Source: CAYQVO01 sp964421085
GTDB taxonomy: Bacteria > Bdellovibrionota_C > UBA2361 > CAYQVO01
Length of the DNA: 64,000 bases
Reading direction: 5' to 3'
Assembly (NCBI GenBank): GCA_964421085.1
Contig: CAYQVO010000016.1
Span: 4,206 to 68,205 of the forward strand
This document shows positions 16,888 through 25,677 of the stretch, piece by piece. The position numbers and the translations under genes were made by a program. The stretch's first letter is position 1, and every line of letters begins with the position of its first letter. The notes under the pieces are model-generated. The model saw nothing but the letters and a program-made list of their open reading frames with translations. It searched no databases and was not told the DNA's origin.

Positions 16888-19800
16888 CTACGAACACCCG
16901 CTCGTTGAACCGCAGGTGTTGCACTTAAGGCATGTCCCGTTCCGCACAAGTGTGAAGTTTCCGCATTCACCGCACGCATCACCTTCATATCCCTTCATCC
17001 GGGCTTCCCGGATTTGAGCGGCACGATTTGTGTCGGGTGAAACAGTGACCTGAGTCTGGCCGTTTCCCATAACCACAATCGTCTCCTCTGCCGGATCTGC
17101 GGGTGCTTTCGCCGGCATCATAGCCTTGCGGAGTTTCTTTCTCAGGAAACCATTGCTCACATACGGATCGTCAGCCGCGCGGCCCTTGATAGCTGCGGTA
17201 GGGCTCAGATCTTCGTGGCTTATGTGGGCGAAGTCGTTCCGTCCGAGGTACGAAATCGCAAGCTCCCGGAAGATATAGTCCGTCACCGAAGTCGCCATCT
17301 TAATCATCTCGTTGCCCTGGACGATTCCGGACGGCTCGAATCTCGTGAAAGTGAACGCGTCGACGAACTCATCGAGAGGCACGCCGTATTGAAGGCCAAT
17401 CGACACTGCTATCGCGAAATTATTCATCATGCTTCTGAAAGCGGCGCCTTCTTTGTGCATATCTATGAATATTTCACCGAGCGCACCGTCTTCGTACTCG
17501 CCGGTCCTCAGGTACACCTTGTGGCCTCCAATAATCGCCTTCTGAGTGTAGCCTTTCCTCCTTGCGGGGAGTTTCCGTCTTCCTTCCGAGACGTATTTGG
17601 TAATCACTCTTTCAGCAATCACAGCCGGATCCGCTGGTGATTCCTCTTCGGTACTCTCATCGACCGCCTCTACCAGGGAAGCAGCAAGAGGCTGGGAGAG
17701 TTTCGAGCCATCGCGATAAATCGCGTTCGCCTTCAATCCCAGTTTCCAGGAAAGCATATACGCATCCTGGACGTCTTTTACCGTTGCCGAGGTCGGCATA
17801 TTGATGGTCTTCGATATCGCGCCCGTGACAAAGGGCTGCGTGGCAGCCATCATGTGAATATGGCTTTCCGCGGAAAGATAACGTTTCCCGCGCCGGCCGC
17901 ACGGATTTGCGCAGTCGAAGATTGCAAGGTGCTCTTCTTTTATATGAGGAGCGCCTTCCAGCATCATCGTGCCGCAGCAGAACTCGTTTGCCGCATCAAT
18001 TTCGGCTTTGCTGAAACCGAGCGCGCTCAGCATGTCGAACGAGGGCGAATGGAGCTGTTCTTCGTTGAACCCCAGAACTCTCTGGCAGAACTCCTCGCCA
18101 AGCGTCCACGTGTTGAACGTAAACTTGATGTCGAAGGCCTTCATAAGAGCAAGCTCGAGATTTGAAAGAGCTTCCTCAGTGAATCCCTTCTGTCTGAGGG
18201 TGTGATGATTGATGCCGGGAGCATTCAGTAAAGTTCCGTGGCCCACTGCGTAGCAGGCAATGTCGCGAATCTCGTCTTTCGAATATCCGAGTGTCTCCAG
18301 CGCAATCGGAACCTGCTGATTTATGATCTTGAAATACCCGCCGCCGGCGAGTTTCTTGAATTTAACCAGCGCGAAATCAGGTTCAATGCCCGTTGTGTCG
18401 CAGTCCATCAGAAGCCCGATAGTCCCTGTAGGAGCGATGCAGGTTGTCTGTGCGTTCCTGTATCCATGCTGCTCACCCAGCCTGAGCGCATCGTCCCATG
18501 CGCGTTTCGCGGCCTCGGCAAGGCCCTCAGGACAGTTCTCGAAATCCAGCGGAACGGGCTTGACGGAGAGAGATTCATAGCCTTCCTTATCTCCGTGGGC
18601 GGCACGGCGGTGATTCCTTATCACGCGGAGCATTGATTCACGGTTTCTGGCGAATTCCCTGAATGCTCCCAGTTCGCCCGCCAGCTCAGCTGATGTCCGG
18701 TAACAAATGCCCGTCATAAGAGCCGACAAGGCGCCGATAAGCGTGCGCCCTTTTCTGCTGTCGTAGGGCATGCCGAGAGCCATGAGAAGGCCGCCGGCAT
18801 TCGCAAATCCAAGTCCTGTAGTGCGGAACTCGTAAGAAAGCCTGGCAATTGCAGCCGAAGGGAACTGTGCCATGTAAACCGCAATCTCGAGTGCGATAGT
18901 CCAGAGGCGGCATGAGTGCTCGAAATCTTCAATGGCAAAGGAACCGTCCTGGTTCCGGTAGCGGAGGAAGTTCACTGATGCCAGGTTGCACGCGGTATCG
19001 TCGAGGAACATGTACTCCGAACACGGGTTCGATGCGCGGATGCGACCCGACTCAGGGCAGGTGTGCCACTCGTTCACGGTGGTATCGAACTGCATGCCGG
19101 GATCGGCACATGCCCATGCTGAGTAACCGATCTGCTCCCACAGGTCGCGCGCTCTCACCGTCCGGATAACTTCACCGGTTGTTCTCGAAATGAGGGCCCA
19201 GTCCGCATCTTTCTCAACAGCCTCGAGGAAGGTGTTCGTGACTCTTACAGAGTTGTTCGAATTCTGACCGGAGACGGTCATATAAGCCTGTGAATCCCAG
19301 TCTGTGTCGTAAGTGGCTATTTCGAGTTCTTTGTATCCCTGTCGAGCGAAGTCAATCGCGCGCTTTATATAATTTTCGGGAATCATCGACTTGCGCGCGG
19401 CGACAATCTCTTTCCTCAGAGCGGAATTAATCGCCGGATCGAAAGACGCATCCTTATCGCCGTCACCGCAAGCCTGCAGTATGGCGTTCAGGTGCTTCTT
19501 GAGCAGCTTCGATCCTGCGACAAGACAAGCGACCTTCTGTTCTTCGATCACTTTCCAGTTTATGAATGTCTCAATATCGGGGTGATCTATATCGACAATC
19601 ACCATTTTTGCGGCGCGCCGGGTGGTGCCTCCCGACTTGATTGATCCCGCAGCACGGTCGCCGATCTTGAGGAAACTCATAAGGCCTGACGAACTTCCGC
19701 CGCCCGAGAGCGGCTCACCTTCGCCGCGGATATTGGAATAGTTCGTGCCTGTTCCTGAACCATATTTAAAAAGCCGCGCCTCGCGGGTCCAGAGGTCCAT

Positions 19801-20442
19801 GATGCCGCCTTCGTTGACGAGATCGTCTCTTATGCTCTGAATAAAGCACGCATGAGGCTGCGGGCGTTCATAAGCAGACTGCGATTTGCTGACGTCTTCA
19901 GTTTCGGGATCCACATAATAATGACCCTGGGATGGACCTGCTATTCCATACGCCCAGTGAAGGCCCGTATTGAACCACTGAGGAGAATTCGGGGCTCCCA
20001 TCTGCGTGCAGAGCATGTAGCAGAGCTCATCGTAAAACGCCGACGCATCATCTTCGGAATCGAAGTACCTGCCTTTCCATCCCCAGTATGTCCAGGTGCC
20101 GGCGAGCCGGTGAAAGACCTGCTTTGCAGATCGTTCGCTCTGATAACGATCCGTTTCCGGAAGCTGCGCGAGCGCCTGTTCATCCGCCTCGCTTTTCCAG
20201 AGCCACCACGGAACACTGGGCTCTTCAACTTTCTTCAGACGCGAAGCAACGCCGGCTTTTCGAAAATATTTCTGCGCAAGGATATCCGACGCTACCTGAG
20301 ACCAGTTCTCCGGGACTTCGACGCTCTCCAGCTTGAACACGAGAGATCCGTCCGGATTCTTCATTTCGATATTTACGAACTTGAAGGAAATTCCCTCATA
20401 AGGGGATTTGCCTCTTTCGGTAAAGCGCCTGGTTATCTTCAT
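16888..20442 (-). CDS. nrdJ: Adenosylcobalamin-dependent (class II) ribonucleotide reductase
   Basis: The 1,184-residue enzyme reduces ribonucleotides to deoxyribonucleotides using a B12-generated radical. Visible landmarks are GSGTGTNYSNIRGEGEPLSG (about 227-246), the catalytic loop NPCSEYMFLDDTACNLASVN (about 472-491), and APTGTIGLLMDCDTTGIEPD further on. The C-terminal Cys-rich tail (CGECGNFTLVRNGTCLKCNT, CGS..CS) provides the shuttle cysteines. The long form with the C-terminal zinc/Cys motif is the usual NrdJ of many Gram-negatives. It is expected to work with or without oxygen. Two NrdR-type operator boxes lie upstream (20581-20628), so repression by NrdR with dATP/ATP sensing is likely. 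I found no clear cobalamin riboswitch. Confidence 0.95.
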   Translation of the reverse strand: MKITRRFTERGKSPYEGISFKFVNIEMKNPDGSLVFKLESVEVPENWSQVASDILAQKYFRKAGVASRLKKVEEPSVPWWLWKSEADEQALAQLPETDRYQSERSAKQVFHRLAGTWTYWGWKGRYFDSEDDASAFYDELCYMLCTQMGAPNSPQWFNTGLHWAYGIAGPSQGHYYVDPETEDVSKSQSAYERPQPHACFIQSIRDDLVNEGGIMDLWTREARLFKYGSGTGTNYSNIRGEGEPLSGGGSSSGLMSFLKIGDRAAGSIKSGGTTRRAAKMVIVDIDHPDIETFINWKVIEEQKVACLVAGSKLLKKHLNAILQACGDGDKDASFDPAINSALRKEIVAARKSMIPENYIKRAIDFARQGYKELEIATYDTDWDSQAYMTVSGQNSNNSVRVTNTFLEAVEKDADWALISRTTGEVIRTVRARDLWEQIGYSAWACADPGMQFDTTVNEWHTCPESGRIRASNPCSEYMFLDDTACNLASVNFLRYRNQDGSFAIEDFEHSCRLWTIALEIAVYMAQFPSAAIARLSYEFRTTGLGFANAGGLLMALGMPYDSRKGRTLIGALSALMTGICYRTSAELAGELGAFREFARNRESMLRVIRNHRRAAHGDKEGYESLSVKPVPLDFENCPEGLAEAAKRAWDDALRLGEQHGYRNAQTTCIAPTGTIGLLMDCDTTGIEPDFALVKFKKLAGGGYFKIINQQVPIALETLGYSKDEIRDIACYAVGHGTLLNAPGINHHTLRQKGFTEEALSNLELALMKAFDIKFTFNTWTLGEEFCQRVLGFNEEQLHSPSFDMLSALGFSKAEIDAANEFCCGTMMLEGAPHIKEEHLAIFDCANPCGRRGKRYLSAESHIHMMAATQPFVTGAISKTINMPTSATVKDVQDAYMLSWKLGLKANAIYRDGSKLSQPLAASLVEAVDESTEEESPADPAVIAERVITKYVSEGRRKLPARRKGYTQKAIIGGHKVYLRTGEYEDGALGEIFIDMHKEGAAFRSMMNNFAIAVSIGLQYGVPLDEFVDAFTFTRFEPSGIVQGNEMIKMATSVTDYIFRELAISYLGRNDFAHISHEDLSPTAAIKGRAADDPYVSNGFLRKKLRKAMMPAKAPADPAEETIVVMGNGQTQVTVSPDTNRAAQIREARMKGYEGDACGECGNFTLVRNGTCLKCNTCGSTSGCS

Positions 20443-20580
20443 GCGAGTATCCTTTCTACATCAAATAAGTCACAGACCTTAACGACACGACAGACAGCAG
20501 AATAAGAAGGCAGGACAGAAACAGCGATCCCGCTGGATTTTTTATTTCCCCCCTTCAATATTGTACTCCAACTTCACGCA

Positions 20581-20628
20581 CCACAAAATGTAGTGTCTGA
20601 GCACACCCCGATCTACTACATATTGTGG
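20581..20628 (-). promoter_or_regulatory. Tandem NrdR boxes upstream of nrdJ
   Basis: Two 16-base near-palindromes match the NrdR consensus acaCwAtATaTwGtgt. They occupy 20581-20596 (reverse complement ACACTACATTTTGTGG) and 20613-20628 (CTACTACATATTGTGG). They are separated by 16 bases, so their centres are 32 bases apart, about three helical turns, the spacing found at known nrd promoters. They lie 139-186 bases upstream of the nrdJ start. NrdR is not encoded in this window. Confidence 0.82.
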
Positions 20629-20730
20629 TCGATGCCAATACATGAACATGGAGTTTAAAAGTTCTTAAAGCTGGCCTACTTATATCCGACCGACTGAAGG
20701 ACCTGCTATAAAAAGGCAGGAGAAAAATAA

Positions 20731-21420
20731 ATGAAAACACTTCTCATCATCGACGACGACCCGGAAATCCGAAGCCTGTTGATCTCTTCGGTGGAAACCA
20801 TGGGCTTTACGACGTTTGCCGCCGCAGATGGAGAAGAAGGTCTCCGCATTCTCGAAAACGTTCATGTTGACCTGATTATTCTCGACTGGATGCTTCCGGG
20901 CCGCGAAGGACCGGAGATTCTTCCAGACATACGGAAAAGAACCGGCGGAGATCTGATACCTGTGATCATGCTTACCGCGCGTGAAAAACTCCAGGACAAG
21001 CTGAATGCGTTCGAAGGCGGCGCCGACGACTATATAACGAAGCCTTTTCAGTTTCAGGAGCTTCAGGCACGGATAAAAGCCCTGCTCCGCATCCGGGAGT
21101 TGAGCGTCAATCTTCGCTGGAAAAATGAGGAATTAGTGCGGATGCAGGCGGAGCTTATAGAGAAGGAACGGCGGCTTCTTCTGCTTGAATTTGCCGGAAC
21201 CGCAGCTCACAAACTTGGCCAGCCTCTATCGGCGATTCTCCTTAACTGCCATCTTCTTGCCACGCTGGAGAAGGATGACATCCGGTACAAAAGAGCTCTC
21301 GCAGCGATTGAAAATGATTCGAAGAAAATGGCGGAGATGCTCGAGCAGTTAAAAGCGGCACAGGCGACAAAGACGCAGGATTATTACGAAGGAATGAAGA
21401 TCCTGGAGACGGAGGACTGA
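20731..21420 (+). CDS. Response-regulator receiver fused to a HisKA-like phosphotransfer helix pair, no ATPase domain
   Basis: The 229-residue protein starts with a CheY-type receiver: acidic pocket DDD at 8-10, phosphoacceptor D52 in LILDWMLPG, T82 and K104 (ITKPFQF). A coiled linker (about 118-150) leads to a helical pair with AAHKLGQPLSAILLNCHLL, in which H160 sits like the histidine of a HisKA domain. The second helix is AAIENDSKKMAEMLEQLKAA. No HATPase domain follows; the protein ends at residue 229. It could be a phosphorelay protein (Asp to His) or a dimerising receiver with a relic histidine region. Its start follows aggaga. It stands alone and meets the ECF sigma gene head to head at 3' ends. 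Confidence 0.85.
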   Translation: MKTLLIIDDDPEIRSLLISSVETMGFTTFAAADGEEGLRILENVHVDLIILDWMLPGREGPEILPDIRKRTGGDLIPVIMLTAREKLQDKLNAFEGGADDYITKPFQFQELQARIKALLRIRELSVNLRWKNEELVRMQAELIEKERRLLLLEFAGTAAHKLGQPLSAILLNCHLLATLEKDDIRYKRALAAIENDSKKMAEMLEQLKAAQATKTQDYYEGMKILETED

Positions 21421-21434
21421 ATACAACCATGAGT

Positions 21435-21466
21435 AAAAAAAAGGCGCTCCGCAGTTGCAGAGCGCC
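21435..21466 (-). terminator. Intrinsic terminator for the ECF sigma gene
   Basis: A 10-base stem (21443-21452 with 21457-21466, including one G-U pair) with a 4-base loop is followed, on the minus strand, by eight U residues (A-run at 21435-21442). It lies between two convergent genes. On the plus strand the stem has no U-tract, so it mainly ends minus-strand transcription. Confidence 0.85.
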
Positions 21467-21631
21467 CGAAACGAAAACCTATTAAAGACCTACTACTCAA
21501 TTAAACCGGATAAGGCAGCATCCCGCAAGATGCCAAATAAGGTGTCTTTGCCGCTGCCATCATGACCAACCCCGAATAAATACAAGCCCCTTCTCCACGT
21601 AATGCCGACTAATGTTCTCCGGCGAGCAGTG

Positions 21632-22270
21632 TCAGCAGACCTGCGCAGCCTCCATGTCGTAGTCCTCCGGACCCGGGGCCGGCAAGGTGCCGTAGAGATC
21701 TCTGTAAAGCCGGACAAGTTTCCGCCGGAGCATGAGACGGGATCTGTGCAGCCGCGACTTTACGGCCGGAATCGAGAGGTCCAGCAGCTCGCTGACCTCT
21801 TCATTAGAGAGCCCATCTATGTCCCGCAGCACAAAAACGTTGCGGTACTGTTCCGGCAGTCTGGTGATTGCGTTGGCAAGAATCTCGCGAACCTCCCGGC
21901 TCGTGGCGATTGAATCAGAGCGGCACACGAAGAACGAATCGTGATCGAGTTTCTGCTCCTGCACGATATCTTCGATAAACACAGCCGACTGCTGCCGTCT
22001 CTTGCGGAGTTTCATGAACGCGGCGTTCACAACTATCCGGTAAAGCCAGCTGGAAAACGCCGACTTTCCCTGAAAACCGTCGATTTTTTTGTAAAGAGTG
22101 GTGAACACATCCTGAACAACTTCTTCTGCGTCTTCCTGATTGCGGGTGAATCGCATCGCGAGGTTAAACACTTTGCTTTCATACTTCGAAATCAGTTCCT
22201 CGAACGCCTCAATCGAACCTTTTGTAAACTGTTTAATCAACGCCGCATCCGTGACCTTTTTCTCTTTCAT
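21632..22270 (-). CDS. ECF RNA polymerase sigma factor (SigE/RpoE-like)
   Basis: The protein has sigma region 2 (EAFEELISKYESKVFNLAMR, then DAEEVVQDVFTTLYKKI, FSSWLYRIVVNAAFMKLRKR) and region 4 (LPEQYRNVFVLRDIDGLSNE, EVSELLDLSIPAVKSRLHRS), typical of ECF factors. I prefer the ATG complementary to 22268-22270, which follows gaggg at good distance (212 residues); an upstream ATG at 22291 has no clear ribosome site. No anti-sigma gene is adjacent: downstream is an intrinsic terminator and upstream a gap of about 150 bases. How it is controlled is therefore not visible. Confidence 0.9.
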   Translation of the reverse strand: MKEKKVTDAALIKQFTKGSIEAFEELISKYESKVFNLAMRFTRNQEDAEEVVQDVFTTLYKKIDGFQGKSAFSSWLYRIVVNAAFMKLRKRRQQSAVFIEDIVQEQKLDHDSFFVCRSDSIATSREVREILANAITRLPEQYRNVFVLRDIDGLSNEEVSELLDLSIPAVKSRLHRSRLMLRRKLVRLYRDLYGTLPAPGPEDYDMEAAQVC

Positions 22271-22447
22271 GCCAACCCTCATACTGTCCAAAAATCAAAA
22301 GGCGGTTACCTTCGCCCTTTCTCCCGGCCTTCGCTTTCGCGCGTCCGCCATGCAGGCAATTTCTCATGGGTTTTGGCCTCAGTTGTAACGGCTGGGTAAC
22401 CGAGGTGTAAAAGAAATGTAAAAAAGGAGAAAAAAAGATGAATCTGT

Positions 22448-23440
22448 CTAGGATGAGACCGTTTCTTCCTCAACCGACGCGGTTCGGAACCCCGTGATCT
22501 GACTTTTCAGACTCATGAGCGCAGCAGCCCCGGGAATTCCCACCACGAGGTACTGAATTATGTGCTGAGTCATAATCATAGCGAGAGCTGTCTCGCGATT
22601 TATCCCGAGCGAAGTCAGTACAACAAGCGTGACAGCTTCAATAACACCGATGCCGCCTGGTGCCGCCGGAATGAGAGAGCTGAAATTAACCGACACGAGA
22701 AAAAGGACGCTTTGAGGAAGGGTAAGATGCGTCCCATATGCGAGTCCAATCACAACGTATACAGAAAGTTCAATCAGCCACACCGCGACCGACGAAATGA
22801 TTATGTATGGAAGCTTGCGGGCGTTGAAAAGCGGGCTTAACCCGTCAAGAAAAACCGTTATCCTGTTCAGGGCGTATTGAAAGCTTTTGCGTTCTGATTT
22901 TGATTCAAGCGCGTTGATTCTCCGGAAGATGGAACGCCTGAACCCGAGCAGCAGGATAACTGCGAGAGCAATGGCGCCGAAGGCGATGGCAACCCAGGCA
23001 AAGTCTTTCGACAGTCCCCCGTCTCCGATGCCGATGGCAAAAATGACGAAAAGAATGCTTATTGTCACGCCATCCGCGAGTCTTTCACTGAAGACTGTCG
23101 CGAGCACGAGAGTCCGCTTTGATCCCGTGATTCGGGCGCCCGCATGCGCGCGCACGAGTTCTCCTGCGCGGGCAGGAAGGGCGTTGTTCATGAGGAAGCC
23201 CAGGAAGAGGACCTTGACGGCGTCGACATACGAGATCATGAACTCGGGAAAGAGATACTCCCATCTGCGTGCTCTGAGAAGATACGAGAAGGCCATGATG
23301 ACTGTTGCAAGGAAAAGAAGAGGCCGGTCTGCAGATCCAAGATGCGAGAGAAAATCAGACCAGTTAATGTCCTTGAACGCGTAATAAAGCGCGGCAACCG
23401 TGATGATCCAGGGGACGCTGTGTTTAAGGAACCTGAGCAT
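22448..23440 (-). CDS. Lysylphosphatidylglycerol synthase-type / UPF0104 flippase-like membrane protein
   Basis: The 330-residue integral membrane protein has about eight hydrophobic helices. It carries the family blocks YLLRARRWEYLF (about 53-64), GFLMNNALPARAGELVRAHA (about 81-100), VLATVFSERLADG (about 112-124) and SLIPAAPGGIGVIEAVTLVV (about 255-274). This is the membrane domain shared by MprF flippase parts and AglD-type proteins. Members move or modify lipid-linked molecules across the inner membrane; the cargo cannot be told. No soluble synthase domain is present. The gene is not obviously in an operon. Confidence 0.85.
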   Translation of the reverse strand: MLRFLKHSVPWIITVAALYYAFKDINWSDFLSHLGSADRPLLFLATVIMAFSYLLRARRWEYLFPEFMISYVDAVKVLFLGFLMNNALPARAGELVRAHAGARITGSKRTLVLATVFSERLADGVTISILFVIFAIGIGDGGLSKDFAWVAIAFGAIALAVILLLGFRRSIFRRINALESKSERKSFQYALNRITVFLDGLSPLFNARKLPYIIISSVAVWLIELSVYVVIGLAYGTHLTLPQSVLFLVSVNFSSLIPAAPGGIGVIEAVTLVVLTSLGINRETALAMIMTQHIIQYLVVGIPGAAALMSLKSQITGFRTASVEEETVSS

Positions 23441-23533
23441 AGCCGGAGAAGTGTATACCAGGTTGTGGATTATTGATAGAAGGCGCGGGAATCGTGACGG
23501 TTCAGCCCCCGGCCCCTGGAAGATTAAGGCTTT

Positions 23534-24253
23534 CTACTCCGGGACCACGATGTCTTCCCGGCTTGCCTCCGCCGCGATGCACCGTGACAGTTCGTCAAAC
23601 ATGGCGTTGCTGTATTTTCGGCTCGGAGTGCGGTCGTCTATCATCAATGTCGAGGACACCCAGTCCATGTCCTTTTCCCATGTTACGGCCTGAACGTCTC
23701 CGTACCAGACGGTTATTCCCGAATCGACATCGATAATTTTTACAGATGCTGTAATCCTTTCCTGAGACCGGGGCGGGCTTATGTATCCGACAAGGACAAG
23801 GTCGTATCCCGCATCTCTGGCCATCTCTATGGCACCGAAATTTCCGGTGTGAAATTCTTCTTTTTTACCGGGCCAGTCTTCCCTGTTCAAAACTTCGACA
23901 ATCGGGACGATACCCGTTCTGAGCATTTCGGCCTGCACTGACCAGGCGAGCATACTCCCCCAACCCGGTCTTTCTGTATCCCGGTAGGAAATGTTTGCCG
24001 GAACTGAAAAGGGGATTACAGCCATTCGTACGGGAGAACCCGAGACATAACGGGTGGTTATATAATCTGCGAGGATGGTCTTTGTGTAAGCACGGGATTT
24101 GCAGTGTTCTCCAATGCGTTCATGGATGAAGGCGCATCCGGTGGCAGAAAAGCTCAGAAGAAGTGTCAGTATTATGGCGCGGAATGAGCCATTATCTGGA
24201 TTGCCGGACGAATAACTGGCTGTAGTTCTTTGGAGAAAAGGAATTTTTTCCAT
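23534..24253 (-). CDS. Lipoprotein of unknown function
   Basis: Three in-frame ATGs (24271, 24259, 24253) could start this gene; I favour 24253, where gag lies 8 bases upstream. A hydrophobic stretch ends in the lipobox FSATGC, so the protein should be an outer- or inner-membrane lipoprotein. The mature part contains VRMAVIPFSVPANI, then a helix, then AIEMARDAGYDLVLVGYISP and ITASVKIIDVDSGITVWYGD. The strand-helix pattern (a pathway through VIPF, alternating with DLVLVG and VKIIDVDSG) resembles the TolB-N/CsgG/FlgO group of lipoproteins. It runs divergently from an actual FlgO-like gene whose start touches its own. Function unknown. Confidence 0.72.
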   Translation of the reverse strand: MEKIPFLQRTTASYSSGNPDNGSFRAIILTLLLSFSATGCAFIHERIGEHCKSRAYTKTILADYITTRYVSGSPVRMAVIPFSVPANISYRDTERPGWGSMLAWSVQAEMLRTGIVPIVEVLNREDWPGKKEEFHTGNFGAIEMARDAGYDLVLVGYISPPRSQERITASVKIIDVDSGITVWYGDVQAVTWEKDMDWVSSTLMIDDRTPSRKYSNAMFDELSRCIAAEASREDIVVPE

Positions 24254-24269
24254 AAGCATCTCACGGAGC

Positions 24270-25010
24270 ATGAGGAGAATGAATCAAGTAATGTGCCATA
24301 TTGTAACGCTGCTTGTAGTGGTTTTTACACTGATGCCTTTTTCCGGGTGCAGCAAGAGATATACAGAACTCCCTGCATTTTCTGCCGTCCCCTTCAAGGA
24401 TTATCCGAACGAATCCGTGGGCCGATTTAAAACGTCTTATCTGGCCGACCAGATAGATAATTTTTACAGAGGGACTGACCCCGGGCCCATCGGGATTACC
24501 ACTTTTGTCAATGTTGACGACCTCTACTCCACCTCTACGTTTGGACGGATGGTTGGCGAGCAGCTTATGAGCGAACTGGCGATGAAGGGCTACGATGTGG
24601 TCGAGCTCCGGCATTCGGATGCCATCCAGTTTCTTTCGTCAGCCGGTGAATTTGCGCTTTCGAGAAATGTTGCGGCAGTCCGGCCGACCAGAGATCTCGG
24701 AGGAGTGGTGGTTGGAACATACACAGTCTCTCCGGTAAGGGTTTATCTCAATGCGCGTCTCCTGGATCCGCGCAGCTCGATAGTGCTTTCAGCGGGATCG
24801 GTGGAAATGGAAAAAACCGATGAACTTGCACGTCTTCTCAGGGGCGGCGGGATCGTTACGACTATGGAAAGGATTCCCGTAAAGCACCTCGGATGGTACC
24901 GATATCCTCTGCAGGCACTCACTAATCCAGCTCTGATGGAGAGCGAAGATGAAACAGGACCGCAGCTTCCGGCGCTTTCAACAAGAGTAACCCCGCAGAT
25001 GCCCAGATGA
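24270..25010 (+). CDS. FlgO-family outer-membrane lipoprotein
   Basis: The signal peptide has two Arg near the start and ends LMPFSGC, a lipobox. The mature part holds the FlgO domain: FGRMVGEQLMSELAMKGYDV (about 91-110), then VVELRHSDAIQFLSSAGEFA, GGVVVGTYTVSPVRVYLNAR (about 150-169) and SIVLSAGSVEM. In Vibrio FlgO is part of the flagellar outer ring; elsewhere it is found without flagella and its role is unknown. No flagellar genes are in this window. The ATG at 24270 overlaps the first possible ATG of the opposite gene; starts at 24279 or 24291 are also possible, but only the first keeps the basic n-region. Confidence 0.82.
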   Translation: MRRMNQVMCHIVTLLVVVFTLMPFSGCSKRYTELPAFSAVPFKDYPNESVGRFKTSYLADQIDNFYRGTDPGPIGITTFVNVDDLYSTSTFGRMVGEQLMSELAMKGYDVVELRHSDAIQFLSSAGEFALSRNVAAVRPTRDLGGVVVGTYTVSPVRVYLNARLLDPRSSIVLSAGSVEMEKTDELARLLRGGGIVTTMERIPVKHLGWYRYPLQALTNPALMESEDETGPQLPALSTRVTPQMPR

Positions 25011-25061
25011 CATCAGATCCCTCACTTTGTTCGGGATAGAGTAAATGCTGAAGCACTGACT

Positions 25062-25373
25062 CTACTTCTCCCACTTATCAGGGCTCAGTGAGAAGGGAAT
25101 GAAGTCTTTTCCGGAGCGCCGAACGTTCTTCCACTCAACGTCTGTGCGTGTTTCCTTTGGCCGGCAGAATTTAGCCGTCGCGTTTTCCGGTCTGCTGCAG
25201 TCAATGTACATCCAGCCGGGATGGGGGCGAAGCGTGTCGAGTCCAAGCAAGGACATCAGTCCGAAGAATCTGTTTCCGAAAATTATCGTGCAGGACAGGA
25301 GGAGGAGAACTGTGATTACGGAATACCCGACAATATTGATCATCAGGCCGATTCTTTCTTGGTTTGAAGACAT
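25062..25373 (-). CDS. Small single-pass membrane protein, unknown function
   Basis: The 103-residue protein has one membrane helix at about residues 9-31 (LMINIVGYSVITVLLLLSCT and onward), then a soluble tail with two cysteines (IDCSRPENATAKFC). The tail ends in charged sequence RRSGKDFIPFSLSPDKWEK. I do not recognise it. The reading frame has normal codon use. It lies convergent to the FlgO-like gene with a 51-base gap. Confidence 0.55.
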   Translation of the reverse strand: MSSNQERIGLMINIVGYSVITVLLLLSCTIIFGNRFFGLMSLLGLDTLRPHPGWMYIDCSRPENATAKFCRPKETRTDVEWKNVRRSGKDFIPFSLSPDKWEK

Positions 25374-25677
25374 TGCAAATACCCTTCAGAAGGGCGTCAT
25401 GATTAGTATATCGGCTGATTTTATGGAATCTTTACAGGCATGAGCCTGCTTTTTCCGAAAAGCGGGGGGATTTTCACCTTAACAAACATATTCTTGACGG
25501 AATCTGCAGGTGCTTGATATGCAGCACCGGGAAAAGTTGGAGCCGGGCCGGATTATTCCAAAAAATCAGGCAGGAAACGCCGATTTACTATTGATAATTC
25601 AAGCGACTTAAAGTAACTCTTCAAATGACTCCCCGGCAATTCTAAACTTTTCACAGTACGGACAGGGGGCGTGCCGC
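25374..25677. other. 304-base non-coding gap with a weak hairpin and a possible promoter
   Basis: No credible gene is seen on either strand; the stretch is more AT-rich than its surroundings. A short hairpin at 25435-25448 (caggc, loop atga, gcctg) is followed by cttttt on the plus strand. A possible sigma-70 promoter reading rightwards is ttgata at 25591-25596, then a 17-base spacer and taactc at 25614-25619; the -10 is poor. It would serve the gene run starting at 25678. Confidence 0.35.

Noticed and set aside
20443..20730. Possible cobalamin riboswitch before nrdJ
   Set aside because: I could not find the B12-box core or the usual long conserved stems. The NrdR boxes explain this region better.
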